NCBI RefSeq assembly: GCF_004014805.1 | Contig: NZ_ATDN01000013.1 | Coordinates: 1-64,000, forward strand | DNA length: 64,000 nt | Reading direction: 5' to 3' | DNA from: Mycolicibacterium elephantis DSM 44368 | Lineage (GTDB): Bacteria; Actinomycetota; Actinomycetes; Mycobacteriales; Mycobacteriaceae | Part shown: positions 37,824-48,051 of the stretch, piece by piece | Layout: each line of letters begins with the position of its first letter | How positions within the stretch are numbered: the first letter of the stretch is position 1 | Notes under the pieces: model-generated | Told to the model about the DNA's origin: nothing | The model's input: only the letters and a program-made list of their open reading frames with translations | Database searches by the model: none | Position numbers and translations under genes: made by a program

Positions 37824-37863
37824 CAAAGCCCCCGGATGCTAGGGGGAGACATCCCGGGGCTTG
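37824..37863 (-). terminator. Hairpin terminator of small secreted-protein gene
   Basis: On the minus strand, GCCCCGGGATG pairs with the CATCCGGGGGC half across a short loop, with one mismatch, followed by TTTGTC. It lies 13 nt past the stop of the 37877-38188 gene. Confidence 0.8.
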
Positions 37864-37876
37864 TCGTGGGAGGTGG

Positions 37877-38188
37877 TCACTTCACATCGACGTACACCGT
37901 CTTGTTGAGTACGCGGGTGTTGAGGTCATGGCCCACACCTTGGCTGTTGGTCTGGGTGTAGGTCTGACCGGTCCGCACCGCGAGCACGTTGGCCTGGTCG
38001 AGCGGGGCGTTGCCGATCCGGTTGACGATCACGTTGTAGCCCTCCGACTCGAGCTGGCTGATCGTCTCCTGGGCGTTTCCGGTACCCGACGGCGCGGCCT
38101 GAGCCGGGGCGGACAATCCGATGAGTGCGGCCGTCAGTGCGCTGGCGGCGACGGTGGCGGCGGTGGTGACAGTGCCGAACTTCTTCAT
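37877..38188 (-). CDS. Small secreted protein of unknown function
   Basis: A 103-aa protein with a clear Sec signal peptide (MKKFGTVTTAATVAASALTA to about residue 31, cleavage after AQA). The mature part (ETISQLESEGYNVIVNRIGN, APLDQANVLAVRTGQ) belongs to a common but uncharacterised mycobacterial exported family. No cysteines. It is monocistronic with its own terminator. Confidence 0.85.
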   Translation of the reverse strand: MKKFGTVTTAATVAASALTAALIGLSAPAQAAPSGTGNAQETISQLESEGYNVIVNRIGNAPLDQANVLAVRTGQTYTQTNSQGVGHDLNTRVLNKTVYVDVK

Positions 38189-38298
38189 GATTTCCAGCCT
38201 TCTTTTCTTCTCACCCTTCGTTTCCGAGCCGTGGCAGATGTCGCGGTTCGAGCTGCAGCTGCACTGTTCAACCTCAAGATCAAGGGTTTAATCCCGAT

Positions 38299-38330
38299 GG
38301 CAGAAATTGATTGCCAGTTGGCAGCAATTG
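38299..38330. promoter_or_regulatory. Paired direct repeats and palindrome in a divergent promoter
   Basis: GGCAGAAATTG (38299) and GGCAGCAATTG (38320) are spaced 21 bp start to start, two helical turns. They overlap the palindrome TGCCAGTTGGCA (38312-38323). The site lies between the secreted-protein gene and the peptidase-like gene, a plausible activator or repressor site. Confidence 0.35.
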
Positions 38331-38397
38331 TGCTGCGGCACAGGCGATGGCCCACGTTTCGACCGCCGGATTGGACCAACTCGGCAGACTGGAGCCG

Positions 38398-38917
38398 ATG
38401 AAGCTCGCCGGCATGCGGCTGCGCCAGCGCGACGGGGTGACATGCGGCCCGACCGTCGCGGTGGTGGCGGGCGCGCTGATCGACCCCGAGCGCCGCGCGG
38501 CATTGACCCGGCCGCTTTCGGGCGCCGAGTGGTTCTCGGCCGAGCAGGCTCGGGTGCACGCCGAGATCAACCGGATCTGGCCGCGCCGGCTGGGCACCAC
38601 CCCGTCGGGCATGGCCCGCGCGCTCACCACGCCCAGAGCCCGGTACCGCTGGCGGATCTTCCCGCGGGCGCGGCGATCCGCTGACCGATGTGCTGCGGGC
38701 GGTGGCCGACGGGTGGCCGGTCGCGATGCTCATCGGACGGTTCATCCCGCGCCACTGGGTGCTGATCGTCGAGGTCGAGGGGTCGCAGCTGCAGTGCTAT
38801 GAGCCATCGTCTGGGGAGGTGAGCACGGTCCCCGTCGCCGACGTACGTCGCGGCCGGCTCACCAGGCTCGGCTACCCGCGACCGTTCGTGTTCACCTTCC
38901 CGAATTCGAACGTATGA
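38398..38917 (+). pseudogene. C39-like cysteine peptidase-family gene, frameshifted
   Basis: The frame from ATG 38398 (MKLAGMRLRQRDGVTCGPTV) gives the catalytic-Cys half typical of C39/papain-like proteins (VTCGPTVAVVAG). It loses sense after RWRIFPR near 38665. The frame ending at 38917 continues the same protein (GDPLTDVLRAVADGWPVAML, PRHWVLIVEV with the active His, YEPSSGEV). A one-base change in the GC run at about 38661-38674 explains both halves. It is either a true pseudogene or a sequencing error. An intact product would be about 172 aa. Confidence 0.7.
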
Positions 38918-38924
38918 TCGAACA

Positions 38925-39233
38925 GTGGGCGAGCTGCAGTCGATCGGCTACAACGGGCAGCCAGTGCAACAGGCTTTCCGCCGGGTCGATCCGCCCGTCA
39001 CGGTGCTCGTCGACCTGACCGTCGTCTTTCCGCGCGAACCACACCGCAGCGGCGGTTACAACCCGGCCGGACTGCAGATGCACTCGATCGTCGAGGGCCG
39101 GCTGACCTGCTGGGGCATGTGCGAGCAGGGCTACTGGTGGGGCCTGGTCACTTACGAGATCGCCTACGGCGCACGCCGCAAAGCTGTCACACACTGGATT
39201 CCCGCGTGGACGTTGAAACGCAAGGCCGACTAG
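38925..39233 (+). CDS. Conserved hypothetical protein
   Basis: 102 aa, family not recognised. It begins VGELQSIGYNGQPVQQAF (GTG start) and has an aromatic, Cys-containing core (LTCWGMCEQGYWWGLVTYEI). No signal peptide or membrane helix. It lies 7 nt after the frameshifted gene and ends 20 nt before the convergent HNH gene. Confidence 0.7.
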   Translation: MGELQSIGYNGQPVQQAFRRVDPPVTVLVDLTVVFPREPHRSGGYNPAGLQMHSIVEGRLTCWGMCEQGYWWGLVTYEIAYGARRKAVTHWIPAWTLKRKAD

Positions 39234-39253
39234 GGCCCTGGCCCCCGCGCTGG

Positions 39254-40642
39254 CTACGGTCCTTCATCGTCTTCGGGCAGCAGGTACTTCTCGGGGTGGT
39301 GGTAGTTGTTGACGCGGGACTGACCCGTGTCGAGGTCGGGCGGCGGCAGCCACTCGATACGCCCATCGGCGCGCCGGCGGGTGGTCCAGCCGACTCGTCT
39401 GTCGATCAGCCGGTTGTGCGGCGGGCAGGCGAGCGTGAGGTCGTCGATGTTGGTCAGCCCGCCGTCGACCCAGTCGGCCACGGCGTGGTGCACCTCGCAC
39501 CGATAGCCCGGCGCGGTGCATCCCGGCTTGGTGCAGCCACGATCACGCGAGTGCAGCACGATCCGCTGTCCCGGGGTGGCGAAGCGCTTGGCCCGCCCGA
39601 CATACAGCGGCAGCTCGGTGTGGCCTTCATAGACGACCAGATAGTGGTGGGCTTGCGAGGCCATCCGGATCACGTCGCTCATCGGCAGCATGCTGCCTCC
39701 GCCGGTGACCGCCATGCCCGTCGCCGACTCCAAGTCCTTCAGCGTGGTCGACACGATGATCGAGGCCGGCAACCCCTTGTGCTGCCCGAGTTGCCCGGAC
39801 GCAAGCACCGCGCGGCCCATCGCCTTGAGGGCGTCGTGGTTGCGCTGACCGGTGCTGCGCATATCGCTGTACCGCTGGTCGAATGTGGGTTCACCGTCGA
39901 CACAAGGGCTTTCGTCGTTCGGGTTGCACATGCCCGGCGCCGCCATCTTGGCCCACACCGCATCCAGCGTGGCGCGGGTCTCGGGGTCCAGCCAGCCGCT
40001 GATCCTGCTCATCCCGTCACGGCACTGCTTGCCGATGTGCACCGAGCGCTTGCGTGCGCGTTCCCTGTCATCGGGCTCCGGCCCGTCCTGATCCAGCAGC
40101 ACCGCCAGCCGCTCGGCGGCCTTACGCAATTCCTCCGGCCGCAGCCCGGTCGCGATGCGTGCCAGGGTGACCTCGGCCTCCTCGCGGGACTGATAGTCCA
40201 CGTACACGGGCAGCTTCTTGAAGAACTTCTCGATGATGCCCACCTGCTCCGCGCCCAGCGCGCCTTCGGCCTGGGCGGCCGCGGTGGTGGGCAGCAGCGG
40301 CGCCAACCGTTCGCCGGTCATCGCGGTGCGTGGACCGAGCGCCTCCGCGGACTTGATCCGCCGACTGGCCTCCTCGTTGGAGATCAGCAACGCCGTACAC
40401 ATCACCTCGGCCAGCGACGACGCCCCCAGCGTCTTGGGATCCTCGAGCGCCAGCCGTGAGATCAGCGCGTGGTCGAGGACCGCGTCGCGGCGGCGCACCC
40501 GTTCCAGCCGGTTCTGCACGGCCACCAACTCACGACCCGTCAAGGTCTCCAGCGACAGCCGAAGCAGTTTCTGGTGGGCGGCCTCCACCTCCTCGACGGC
40601 GGCGAAGACCGCCTCAGAAGAGATGACGCCGCCCAGCGTCAT
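39254..40642 (-). CDS. DUF222/13E12-type HNH endonuclease-domain protein
   Basis: 462-aa member of the mycobacterial 13E12 repeat family: an N-terminal DUF222 helical domain (about 1-300) and a C-terminal HNH domain. HNH residues are in CTKPGCTAPGYRCEVHHAV and LACPPHNRLI. Such genes are repeated in mycobacterial genomes and their biological role is unknown. The ATG at 40642 overlaps the stop of the short DUF222 gene upstream (ATGA), implying translational coupling. Confidence 0.88.
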   Translation of the reverse strand: MTLGGVISSEAVFAAVEEVEAAHQKLLRLSLETLTGRELVAVQNRLERVRRRDAVLDHALISRLALEDPKTLGASSLAEVMCTALLISNEEASRRIKSAEALGPRTAMTGERLAPLLPTTAAAQAEGALGAEQVGIIEKFFKKLPVYVDYQSREEAEVTLARIATGLRPEELRKAAERLAVLLDQDGPEPDDRERARKRSVHIGKQCRDGMSRISGWLDPETRATLDAVWAKMAAPGMCNPNDESPCVDGEPTFDQRYSDMRSTGQRNHDALKAMGRAVLASGQLGQHKGLPASIIVSTTLKDLESATGMAVTGGGSMLPMSDVIRMASQAHHYLVVYEGHTELPLYVGRAKRFATPGQRIVLHSRDRGCTKPGCTAPGYRCEVHHAVADWVDGGLTNIDDLTLACPPHNRLIDRRVGWTTRRRADGRIEWLPPPDLDTGQSRVNNYHHPEKYLLPEDDEGP

Positions 40643-40941
40643 GGCTGACCGACCGCCTCGCGGATGCGCCGTTGCGCTTCTCCGGGGGAGATGCGCAGCC
40701 GCCTGGCCAAGTCTTTCGCCGAGCACGCTCCGGCGGGCCGGGATGCGCCGCCTTCGGCGACCAGCCGGCCGATGAGCTTGCGGTTCAGCGTGACGCGCTG
40801 CTGCTCCAGCCTGTCCAGCCCGGCCACCAAGGCATAGAGATCGGTACGCGACAGCCGGTCCAGGGGCAGCGCCGCCAACTCCTTGTAGGCGCTGTCGATC
40901 GACGTGAGCACGTCGACCGCGGACACTGTATTCGAACGCAT
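40639..40941 (-). CDS. Short DUF222 N-terminal-like protein
   Basis: A 100-aa protein from ATG 40941 (MRSNTVSAVDVLTSIDSAYK). It resembles the first about 90 residues of a DUF222 protein (LYALVAGLDRLEQQRVTLNR) and ends SPGEAQRRIREAVGQP, exactly where a full protein would continue. The following gene starts with the same kind of N-terminus, so this is a duplicated module or a remnant of a longer gene. The stop overlaps the next start by 4 bp. The start is tentative. Confidence 0.65.
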   Translation of the reverse strand: MRSNTVSAVDVLTSIDSAYKELAALPLDRLSRTDLYALVAGLDRLEQQRVTLNRKLIGRLVAEGGASRPAGACSAKDLARRLRISPGEAQRRIREAVGQP

Positions 40942-41029
40942 GTGCGAAAGTCTACCGGCGTCCGCCGACAAGCATCCGAAGTCATCCACAGGCAAGGAAT
41001 ATTTGGACCGCAGTCCGGTTAATCCGGGT

Positions 41030-41998
41030 ATGCCTGCCATCACCGCTGACACCCTGCCCCTTCCCAGGATCACGGCGCCGTCGGCGTCGGACACCGAACG
41101 ACCCGTCCGCTCCATCACCACCGGCCCCCGCGGCTACGAGGGCGAGGGCTTCCCGGTCGTCCGGGCGTTCGCCGGCGTCAGCGCCGCCGACCTCGACCCG
41201 TTCGTGCACATGGACCAGATGGGCGAGGTCGACTACGAGCCCGGCGAGCCCAGGGGCACCGACTGGCATCCGCACCGCGGGTTCGAAACCGTCACGTACA
41301 TGATCGACGGCCGCTTCGCCCACCAGGACTCACACGGCGGCGGCGGGCTGATCACCGACGGCGCCACCCAGTGGATGACGGCCGGATCCGGGATCCTGCA
41401 CATCGAGACCCCGCCCGCCGAACTCGTCGAGAGCGGCGGCCTGTTCCACGGCATCCAACTGTGGGTCAACCTGCCCCGCCGCGACAAGTTCGCGCCGCCG
41501 CGCTACCAGGCCATCGAGGGCAACGAGGTCAAGCTGCTGGCCTCCGACGACGGCGGCGCGTTGGTGCGCGTCATCGCGGGCGAGATCGACGGACAGCACG
41601 GCCCCGGCGTCACCCACACACCGATCACATTGGCGCACACCACGATCCAACCCGGTGCCCGCCTGGCCCTCCCCTGGCATCCTGAGTTCAACGCGCTGGT
41701 CTACGTGCTGTCCGGCCGCGGTGCCGTGGGCCCGGCGCGACATCCGATCCGGCAGGGCCAACTCGCGGTGCTCGGAGCCGGTGACCGGATCAGCGTGGCC
41801 GCCGACACCACGCAAGACTCACACCGCCCCGCACTCGAGGTGCTACTACTCGGCGGCAAGCCAATCCGCGAACCGGTGGTCCACTACGGCCCATTCGTGA
41901 TGAACAGCAAGGCAGAGCTGATCCAGGCGCTCGAGGACTACCAGGCCGGTAAATTCGGCACCATTCCGCCCAATGCGCTGATGCCACACCGTATCTGA
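41030..41998 (+). CDS. Pirin family protein (second copy)
   Basis: A 322-aa pirin. The metal-binding pattern is DWHPHRGFETVTYMIDG with a later GSGILHIE; the C-terminal pirin half has GARLALPWHPEFNALVYVL and VHYGPFVMNSKAELIQAL. It is distinct in sequence from the pirin at 15904. The ATG at 41030 is chosen by family N-termini. Divergent from the DUF222 pair. Confidence 0.9.
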   Translation: MPAITADTLPLPRITAPSASDTERPVRSITTGPRGYEGEGFPVVRAFAGVSAADLDPFVHMDQMGEVDYEPGEPRGTDWHPHRGFETVTYMIDGRFAHQDSHGGGGLITDGATQWMTAGSGILHIETPPAELVESGGLFHGIQLWVNLPRRDKFAPPRYQAIEGNEVKLLASDDGGALVRVIAGEIDGQHGPGVTHTPITLAHTTIQPGARLALPWHPEFNALVYVLSGRGAVGPARHPIRQGQLAVLGAGDRISVAADTTQDSHRPALEVLLLGGKPIREPVVHYGPFVMNSKAELIQALEDYQAGKFGTIPPNALMPHRI

Positions 41999-42009
41999 CG
42001 GCCGACTCC

Positions 42010-44169
42010 TCAGGAACGCTTGGGGTACAACAACTCCAGCCCGCCCAGGTGCGCGGCGACGGTCACCAACGGCAGCGCAGCCGCGACCGCCAGGTCACCG
42101 TTGCCTGGGTGGTCGGCCTTGGACTGCAACGCCACGACCTCGGCCGCCTCGGCGCGCAGCGTCATCACGAAGTCGTCGCTGATCGGCGGCGGCGACTCCT
42201 GGCTGCTGCCCGTGATCCGTTCAGTGACCGCCTTCGCATGGGTTTCCAGCACCGCCTTGGTCTGGTCGTAGACGCCAAGCGGCGGCGGGACGACGTCGGC
42301 GATCAGTTCCGCGGCGGCCCGCAGTCGGACCGCCCGGTTGGCCGCGCGCACCGTGGGTGCCCGGATGTCGGTGACGCCGCCGTTCTCCGAAAGGAACTGG
42401 CGCACTGCGTCATCGGCGGTGCGCGTCGCGACCAGCGCGTCGTGGCTCAGCGTGTGCACCCGGTTGCTGGCCTCTTCGGAGGCGCCGCGGGTGACGCGCT
42501 GCACCGCGGCCTTGAGGAACTTCGCGCTGACGGCGAACGCCTGGTCGATCGCGGTGTTCACCCGCGCCGCGGCGCCCCTCGGCCACAGCATCACCGACAC
42601 CATGACGCCCACCAGCGCGCCGACCACCACGTCCTCGACGCGTGCCAACCCGACGCTCCAGCCCGTCGGCGCGATCAGGTTGAACGTGATGAGCACCATC
42701 ATGGTGAACGCCGCCTGTCCGGCGATGAACGACGCGACCTCGGGCACGAACGCCGACCCGAACGCCGCGAACGGCAGCAGCGTCCACATGACGATCGGGT
42801 CGACGCCGACGAGTTCGATGACGATCACACCCAACACGAAGCCGATCCCGGTGCCGAGGACCGCGCGCACGACGCGCGTCCCGGTGGTCAGCGCGCTGCT
42901 GCGCAGCACCGACATCGCGCCGAGCACCACCCAGAAGCCGTGCTCCACCGGCAGCAGGTGCGTGACGGCGACCGCAAGCGCGAGGCCGAGGCCGGTGCGC
43001 ACGGCGTTGCGGAACGCCACCGCCCTGGTGGCCAGAAGGCCCCGGGTGATCTGTGCGACGGCGGTGGTCTCGGGCATCACCCAGTCGGCCGTGCCGGTCG
43101 GCGGCAGGCCGCGGCCCAGCACGCGGTCCCACACGGGGCGGCCGTCGGCGGCGGCCGCGTTGCGGATGACACGTCCGGTCACCCCGACCGTCGCCGAAAA
43201 AGTGCGTCGTTCCAACAGATTCCGGCCAACCACCACCGCCGCGTCGTCCTCGGGGGAGTCGAGGATCTCGATGATGTCCTCGCGGTAGTTGCCCGCTGCG
43301 ATCGCGCGCAGCTCGCTCAGCGCGATGTTCAGGTCGGCGCCGCGGGCGCTTCGGGCCGCGCGGTCGGAGACCTGCAGCACGTCGGCGCAGTCGCGCAGGA
43401 CCCGCACCAGCGGCTGCTTCATCTGCCCGAGCCGGCGCCCGGTGTCCTCGGTGAGGCGGTCCGACAGGTAGCCGAGGTCGTCGACGACGCGCACCAGGGC
43501 GCGGCTGCCCGCGCTCAGCGCGACGGGCCGGAAGTCGGCGTACAGGAACGTCTCCCACAACGCGTTCATCGCCCGCGTCACCTCTTTGACCGTCGCGGCG
43601 CCCTCCAGCGCGTCGGCGAGCTTGGTGCACACCGCGGCGGCGTCGGCGCGCAGTTCGTCGTGATGGCGTGGGGGAAGCAGGAACAACGCCGCGGGCACGC
43701 ACACCGCCAACGCGATGAGCCAGCCGAGCAGCCGGTCGGGAATCGGCCCGACCGGCGTGCACACCGGCAGCACGAAGGTCAGCAGCGTCGCGCGCTGGCC
43801 CGCCGCGATGATCTCGCTGAGCACCCCGGAGAACGTCACCACGACGCCGAGCACGAACATCACCGCGACCGCCAGCCACGGATGTGGCGCGACCAGCGTG
43901 CCGAGCGTGATGAGCACGACGCCGTTGACGCCGAGCCCGCCGTACGCCAGCGCACGGGCCGGGCGGTTGCCGGGGAAGTCCACCACGATCAGCAGCGCCA
44001 CCGACCCGAAGATCGCGAACAACGGCGTCTGCGAGCCGCCGCCCACCAGAAAGCCGATCGCCGCGGCGATCGGCAGCACCACGGCGGCCCGCGTCGCACG
44101 GCGCAGCGCGTCGTACTCGGGGTCGCGCTGCCGGATCCGGTCGTACACGCGACGCCACAACCGCCTCAT
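42010..44169 (-). CDS. FUSC-family inner-membrane protein
   Basis: A 719-aa polytopic protein with two blocks of five to six membrane helices, at about 28-165 and 395-540, each followed by a cytosolic helical domain. This is the duplicated FUSC/YccS-type layout linked to efflux of aromatic acids. A typical segment is VEHGFWVVLGAMSVLRSSAL. Substrate is unknown. It is followed upstream by a TetR gene on the same strand, 39 bp away. Confidence 0.88.
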   Translation of the reverse strand: MRRLWRRVYDRIRQRDPEYDALRRATRAAVVLPIAAAIGFLVGGGSQTPLFAIFGSVALLIVVDFPGNRPARALAYGGLGVNGVVLITLGTLVAPHPWLAVAVMFVLGVVVTFSGVLSEIIAAGQRATLLTFVLPVCTPVGPIPDRLLGWLIALAVCVPAALFLLPPRHHDELRADAAAVCTKLADALEGAATVKEVTRAMNALWETFLYADFRPVALSAGSRALVRVVDDLGYLSDRLTEDTGRRLGQMKQPLVRVLRDCADVLQVSDRAARSARGADLNIALSELRAIAAGNYREDIIEILDSPEDDAAVVVGRNLLERRTFSATVGVTGRVIRNAAAADGRPVWDRVLGRGLPPTGTADWVMPETTAVAQITRGLLATRAVAFRNAVRTGLGLALAVAVTHLLPVEHGFWVVLGAMSVLRSSALTTGTRVVRAVLGTGIGFVLGVIVIELVGVDPIVMWTLLPFAAFGSAFVPEVASFIAGQAAFTMMVLITFNLIAPTGWSVGLARVEDVVVGALVGVMVSVMLWPRGAAARVNTAIDQAFAVSAKFLKAAVQRVTRGASEEASNRVHTLSHDALVATRTADDAVRQFLSENGGVTDIRAPTVRAANRAVRLRAAAELIADVVPPPLGVYDQTKAVLETHAKAVTERITGSSQESPPPISDDFVMTLRAEAAEVVALQSKADHPGNGDLAVAAALPLVTVAAHLGGLELLYPKRS

Positions 44170-44208
44170 GACAGGCGGGCAACCGGGTGCGTTTCGGTGT
44201 CGCGCGCG

Positions 44209-44775
44209 CTAGTCACCGTCGGAGACCGATGCGAACCGGCCGGAATCGAGGAAGGTGATCATCTGCGCCGCGATCCACTCCAGGGTGGCGGCATCGCGCG
44301 GCAAGGTGGCCTGTTCGTAGCCGACCAGCAAATACACCGCCCATGCCGCGAACACGTGTGCCTGGCGCTCGTGTTGCAGGATCTCCAGTGCCGACTCGTA
44401 CATGATCTCGTAGCGTTGCTGGTCCACCGCGGTTTGAACCGTGTGGACCTCGGGGTCGATCGTGCTCCACACCCGGATCGCCGCCTCCGCCCCGTGGGGC
44501 AGGCCAAGGCCGATCTGCACCAGCGTGTCGATGCGACGGCGCGGGTCGGGTTCGGCCCGCACGGCGTCGATGACGCGCACGGTGCGGTCCTGCCGCCAGT
44601 GCGCGACGAGCTCCTTGGTGTATTCGGCCCAGTTCGGAAAGTAGTGGTAGAAGGATCCGGTGGTGACGCCGAGGCGGTTGCACACCTCGGCCAGTTTCAG
44701 CCCGCCGTAACCGAGGTCGGACAGAACGTCGAGACCGGTGTCGAAGTAGTCCTCGCGCGATACGACGCTCGCCAT
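44209..44775 (-). CDS. TetR-family regulator
   Basis: A 188-aa protein from ATG 44775 (MASVVSREDYFDTGLDVLSD). The helix-turn-helix is LKLAEVCNRLGVTTGSFYHY at about 22-41. The rest is a helical ligand domain. It may control the FUSC gene downstream. It is divergent from another TetR gene (44921), 145 bp apart. Confidence 0.88.
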   Translation of the reverse strand: MASVVSREDYFDTGLDVLSDLGYGGLKLAEVCNRLGVTTGSFYHYFPNWAEYTKELVAHWRQDRTVRVIDAVRAEPDPRRRIDTLVQIGLGLPHGAEAAIRVWSTIDPEVHTVQTAVDQQRYEIMYESALEILQHERQAHVFAAWAVYLLVGYEQATLPRDAATLEWIAAQMITFLDSGRFASVSDGD

Positions 44776-44920
44776 GAGACGGGACACTAGTTCGTCGGCA
44801 CCGCTTCCCTCTACGCGGATTCGCCTCTGGAAGACCGGGATATTTGCTGGTCTTACGCGCGGCGGCGCCCCGAGTCGGCCTGTGTCGGTTATCGCACGTG
44901 GGGTGTGGCACAATTTGACC

Positions 44921-45556
44921 GTGCCGCATACCGCGAGTAGAGGCCCAGGCCGCCCTCCCGCAGCGAAGGCCGCCGAGACGCGGGAGCGCATCATAAAGGC
45001 GGCTCGCGAAGTCTTCAGCGAACTCGGGTACGACGCAGCCACGTTCCAGGCGATCGCGATTCGCGCCGATCTCACCCGGCCCGCGATCAACCACTATTTC
45101 GCCAGCAAGCAGGTGCTGTGGCGGGAAGTCGTCGAGCAAACCAACGCGATGATCGCCCGCGAGGGCAGGGCCAAGGCCGAGAACGAGACGAACCTGCTCA
45201 ATCGGCTCAGCGCCTATTTCACCGCGGCGATGCAGGCCGACTCCGAGGACCGCTCCGCGGCGGCGTTCCTGGTCACCTCGGTGCTGGAGTCCCAGCGCCA
45301 CCCCGAGCTCGCCGGCGACGACCACGATGCGCTGAAGAACTCCCGCGAGTTCATCGCGTGGGCGGTCAACGACGCGATCGAGCGCGGTGAGCTCAGCACC
45401 GACACCGACGTCAAGCACCTGGTCGAGATGCTGGTCGCGGTGATGTGGGGCATGGGCTTCTACGCCGGGTTCGTCGGCACGCACCAGGAACTGACCGCGG
45501 TGATGCACAAGTTCGAGCTGTTGATGGCCAACAAGCTGTGGCAGCTGAACCAGTAA
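44921..45556 (+). CDS. TetR-family regulator (Rv0144-like)
   Basis: A 211-aa protein from GTG 44921 (VPHTASRGPGRPPAAKAAET). It has a basic N-terminal arm, then REVFSELGYDAATFQAIAIR and ADLTRPAINHYFASKQ. The start is chosen because residues upstream are not family-like. Downstream genes follow the order of Mtb Rv0145-Rv0149 (methyltransferase, aldehyde dehydrogenase, SDR, quinone oxidoreductase), so it probably regulates that cluster (inference from synteny). Confidence 0.85.
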   Translation: MPHTASRGPGRPPAAKAAETRERIIKAAREVFSELGYDAATFQAIAIRADLTRPAINHYFASKQVLWREVVEQTNAMIAREGRAKAENETNLLNRLSAYFTAAMQADSEDRSAAAFLVTSVLESQRHPELAGDDHDALKNSREFIAWAVNDAIERGELSTDTDVKHLVEMLVAVMWGMGFYAGFVGTHQELTAVMHKFELLMANKLWQLNQ

Positions 45557-45585
45557 CACCGATCACAGCTCGATAGCCCGACTAA

Positions 45586-46548
<963 letters not shown>

Positions 46549-46649
46549 CCGCCCGAACGGGCGACATGAGGGGCACGAAGTTGCCCCTGACGGGGCCCCA
46601 ACCGGTTGGTTAGGATCGGGTATTCCTAGGGTCAGGAAGGACACCCACC

Positions 46650-48050
46650 ATGACCACTGAATTCGCCGCGCCCGCGCAAGCCACCACCGACATCCCGGCG
46701 GTCGTCCGTCGGCTCCGTGAAACGTTCAACACCGGGCGCACCAAAGATCTGGCCTGGCGTAAACAGCAGCTCGAAGCGATGGAGCGGCTGGTCACCGAGA
46801 ACGAGGACGCCATCGCCGAGGCACTGCACCAGGATCTTGGCCGCAACCGCTTCGAGGCGTGGCTGGCCGACATCGCCAGCACCGCGGGGGAGGCCAAGGA
46901 CGCCGCGAAGAACGTCCGCAAGTGGGCCCGCCGCCGCTACCGGCTGCTGGAGCTCTCGCAGCTGCCCGGACGCGGCTGGGTCGAGTACGAGCCCTACGGC
47001 ACGGTGCTGATCATCGGTGCCTGGAACTTCCCGTTCGTGTTGACGCTCGGGCCGGCCATCGGGGCGATCGCGGCGGGCAACACCGTCGTGCTCAAACCGT
47101 CCGAGGTGTGCCCGGCGTCGTCGGCGCTGATGGCCGAGTTGGTGCCCAAGTACCTCGACAACGACGCGATCGCGGTGGTCGAGGGCGACGGCGCGGTCAG
47201 CCAGGAGCTCATCGCGCAGGGCTTCGATCACATCTGCTTCACCGGCGGCACCGAGATCGGCCGCAAGGTCTACGAGGCCGCCGCACCGCACCTGACCCCG
47301 GTCACCCTGGAACTGGGCGGCAAGAGCCCGGTGATCGTGTCCGCCGATGCCGATCTCGACGTGGCGGCCAAGCGGATCGCGTGGACCAAGCTGATCAACT
47401 CCGGGCAGATCTGCATCGCGCCGGACTACGTGCTGGCCGACGCGAAGATCCGCGATCAGCTCGTCGACAAGATCAGGGACGCGGTGACGAAGTTCGAGTC
47501 CGAGAACCCCGACGGCAAGCGCATCGTCAACGAGCGCCACTTCAACCGGCTCACCTCCGCGCTGGCCGCGACCAAGGGCGACGTCGTCGTCGGCGGCGGA
47601 TCCGACCCGGCGAAGCTCAGCATCCAGCCCACCGTCGTCGTCGACCCCGACCCGGCCGAACCGCTGATGACCGACGAGATCTTCGGACCGATCCTGCCGG
47701 TCGTGACGGTCAAATCCCTCGATGACGCAATCGGTTTCGTGAACTCGCGCCCGAAGCCGCTGGCGGCCTACCTGTTCACCAAGACTAAGAGCATACGCGA
47801 GCGGGTCATCAAGGAGGTGTCGGCGGGCGGCATGGTGATCAACCACCTGCTGTTCCACTTCGCCACCAACAAGCTGCCGTTCGGCGGGGTCGGCCCGTCG
47901 GGGATGGGCGCCTATCACGGCAAGTACGGGTTCGAGCAGTTCAGCCACAAGAAGACCGTGATGACCAAGCCGACCCGACCCGATGTCGGGGCCTTCATCT
48001 ATCCCCCGTATACAGAGAAGGCGCTTAAGCTCGCCAAACGTCTGTTTTAG
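46650..48050 (+). CDS. Aldehyde dehydrogenase (Rv0147-like)
   Basis: 466-aa NAD(P)-dependent aldehyde dehydrogenase of the fatty/aliphatic (class 3) type. The catalytic pair is Glu221 (LELGGK) and Cys255 (GQICIAPDY), with the usual 34-residue spacing. Cofactor-site motif FTGGTEIGRKV and C-terminal PFGGVGPSGMGAYHGKYGFE are present. AGGAAGG precedes the ATG. The class 3 type favours long-chain aldehydes. Confidence 0.93.
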   Translation: MTTEFAAPAQATTDIPAVVRRLRETFNTGRTKDLAWRKQQLEAMERLVTENEDAIAEALHQDLGRNRFEAWLADIASTAGEAKDAAKNVRKWARRRYRLLELSQLPGRGWVEYEPYGTVLIIGAWNFPFVLTLGPAIGAIAAGNTVVLKPSEVCPASSALMAELVPKYLDNDAIAVVEGDGAVSQELIAQGFDHICFTGGTEIGRKVYEAAAPHLTPVTLELGGKSPVIVSADADLDVAAKRIAWTKLINSGQICIAPDYVLADAKIRDQLVDKIRDAVTKFESENPDGKRIVNERHFNRLTSALAATKGDVVVGGGSDPAKLSIQPTVVVDPDPAEPLMTDEIFGPILPVVTVKSLDDAIGFVNSRPKPLAAYLFTKTKSIRERVIKEVSAGGMVINHLLFHFATNKLPFGGVGPSGMGAYHGKYGFEQFSHKKTVMTKPTRPDVGAFIYPPYTEKALKLAKRLF

Positions 48051-48051
48051 C

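Noticed and set aside
42049..44790. 913-aa plus-strand open frame opposite the FUSC and TetR genes
   Set aside because: Composition is dominated by Arg, His, Asp and Gly, the pattern of an antisense frame. The minus-strand FUSC protein has clear membrane helices.
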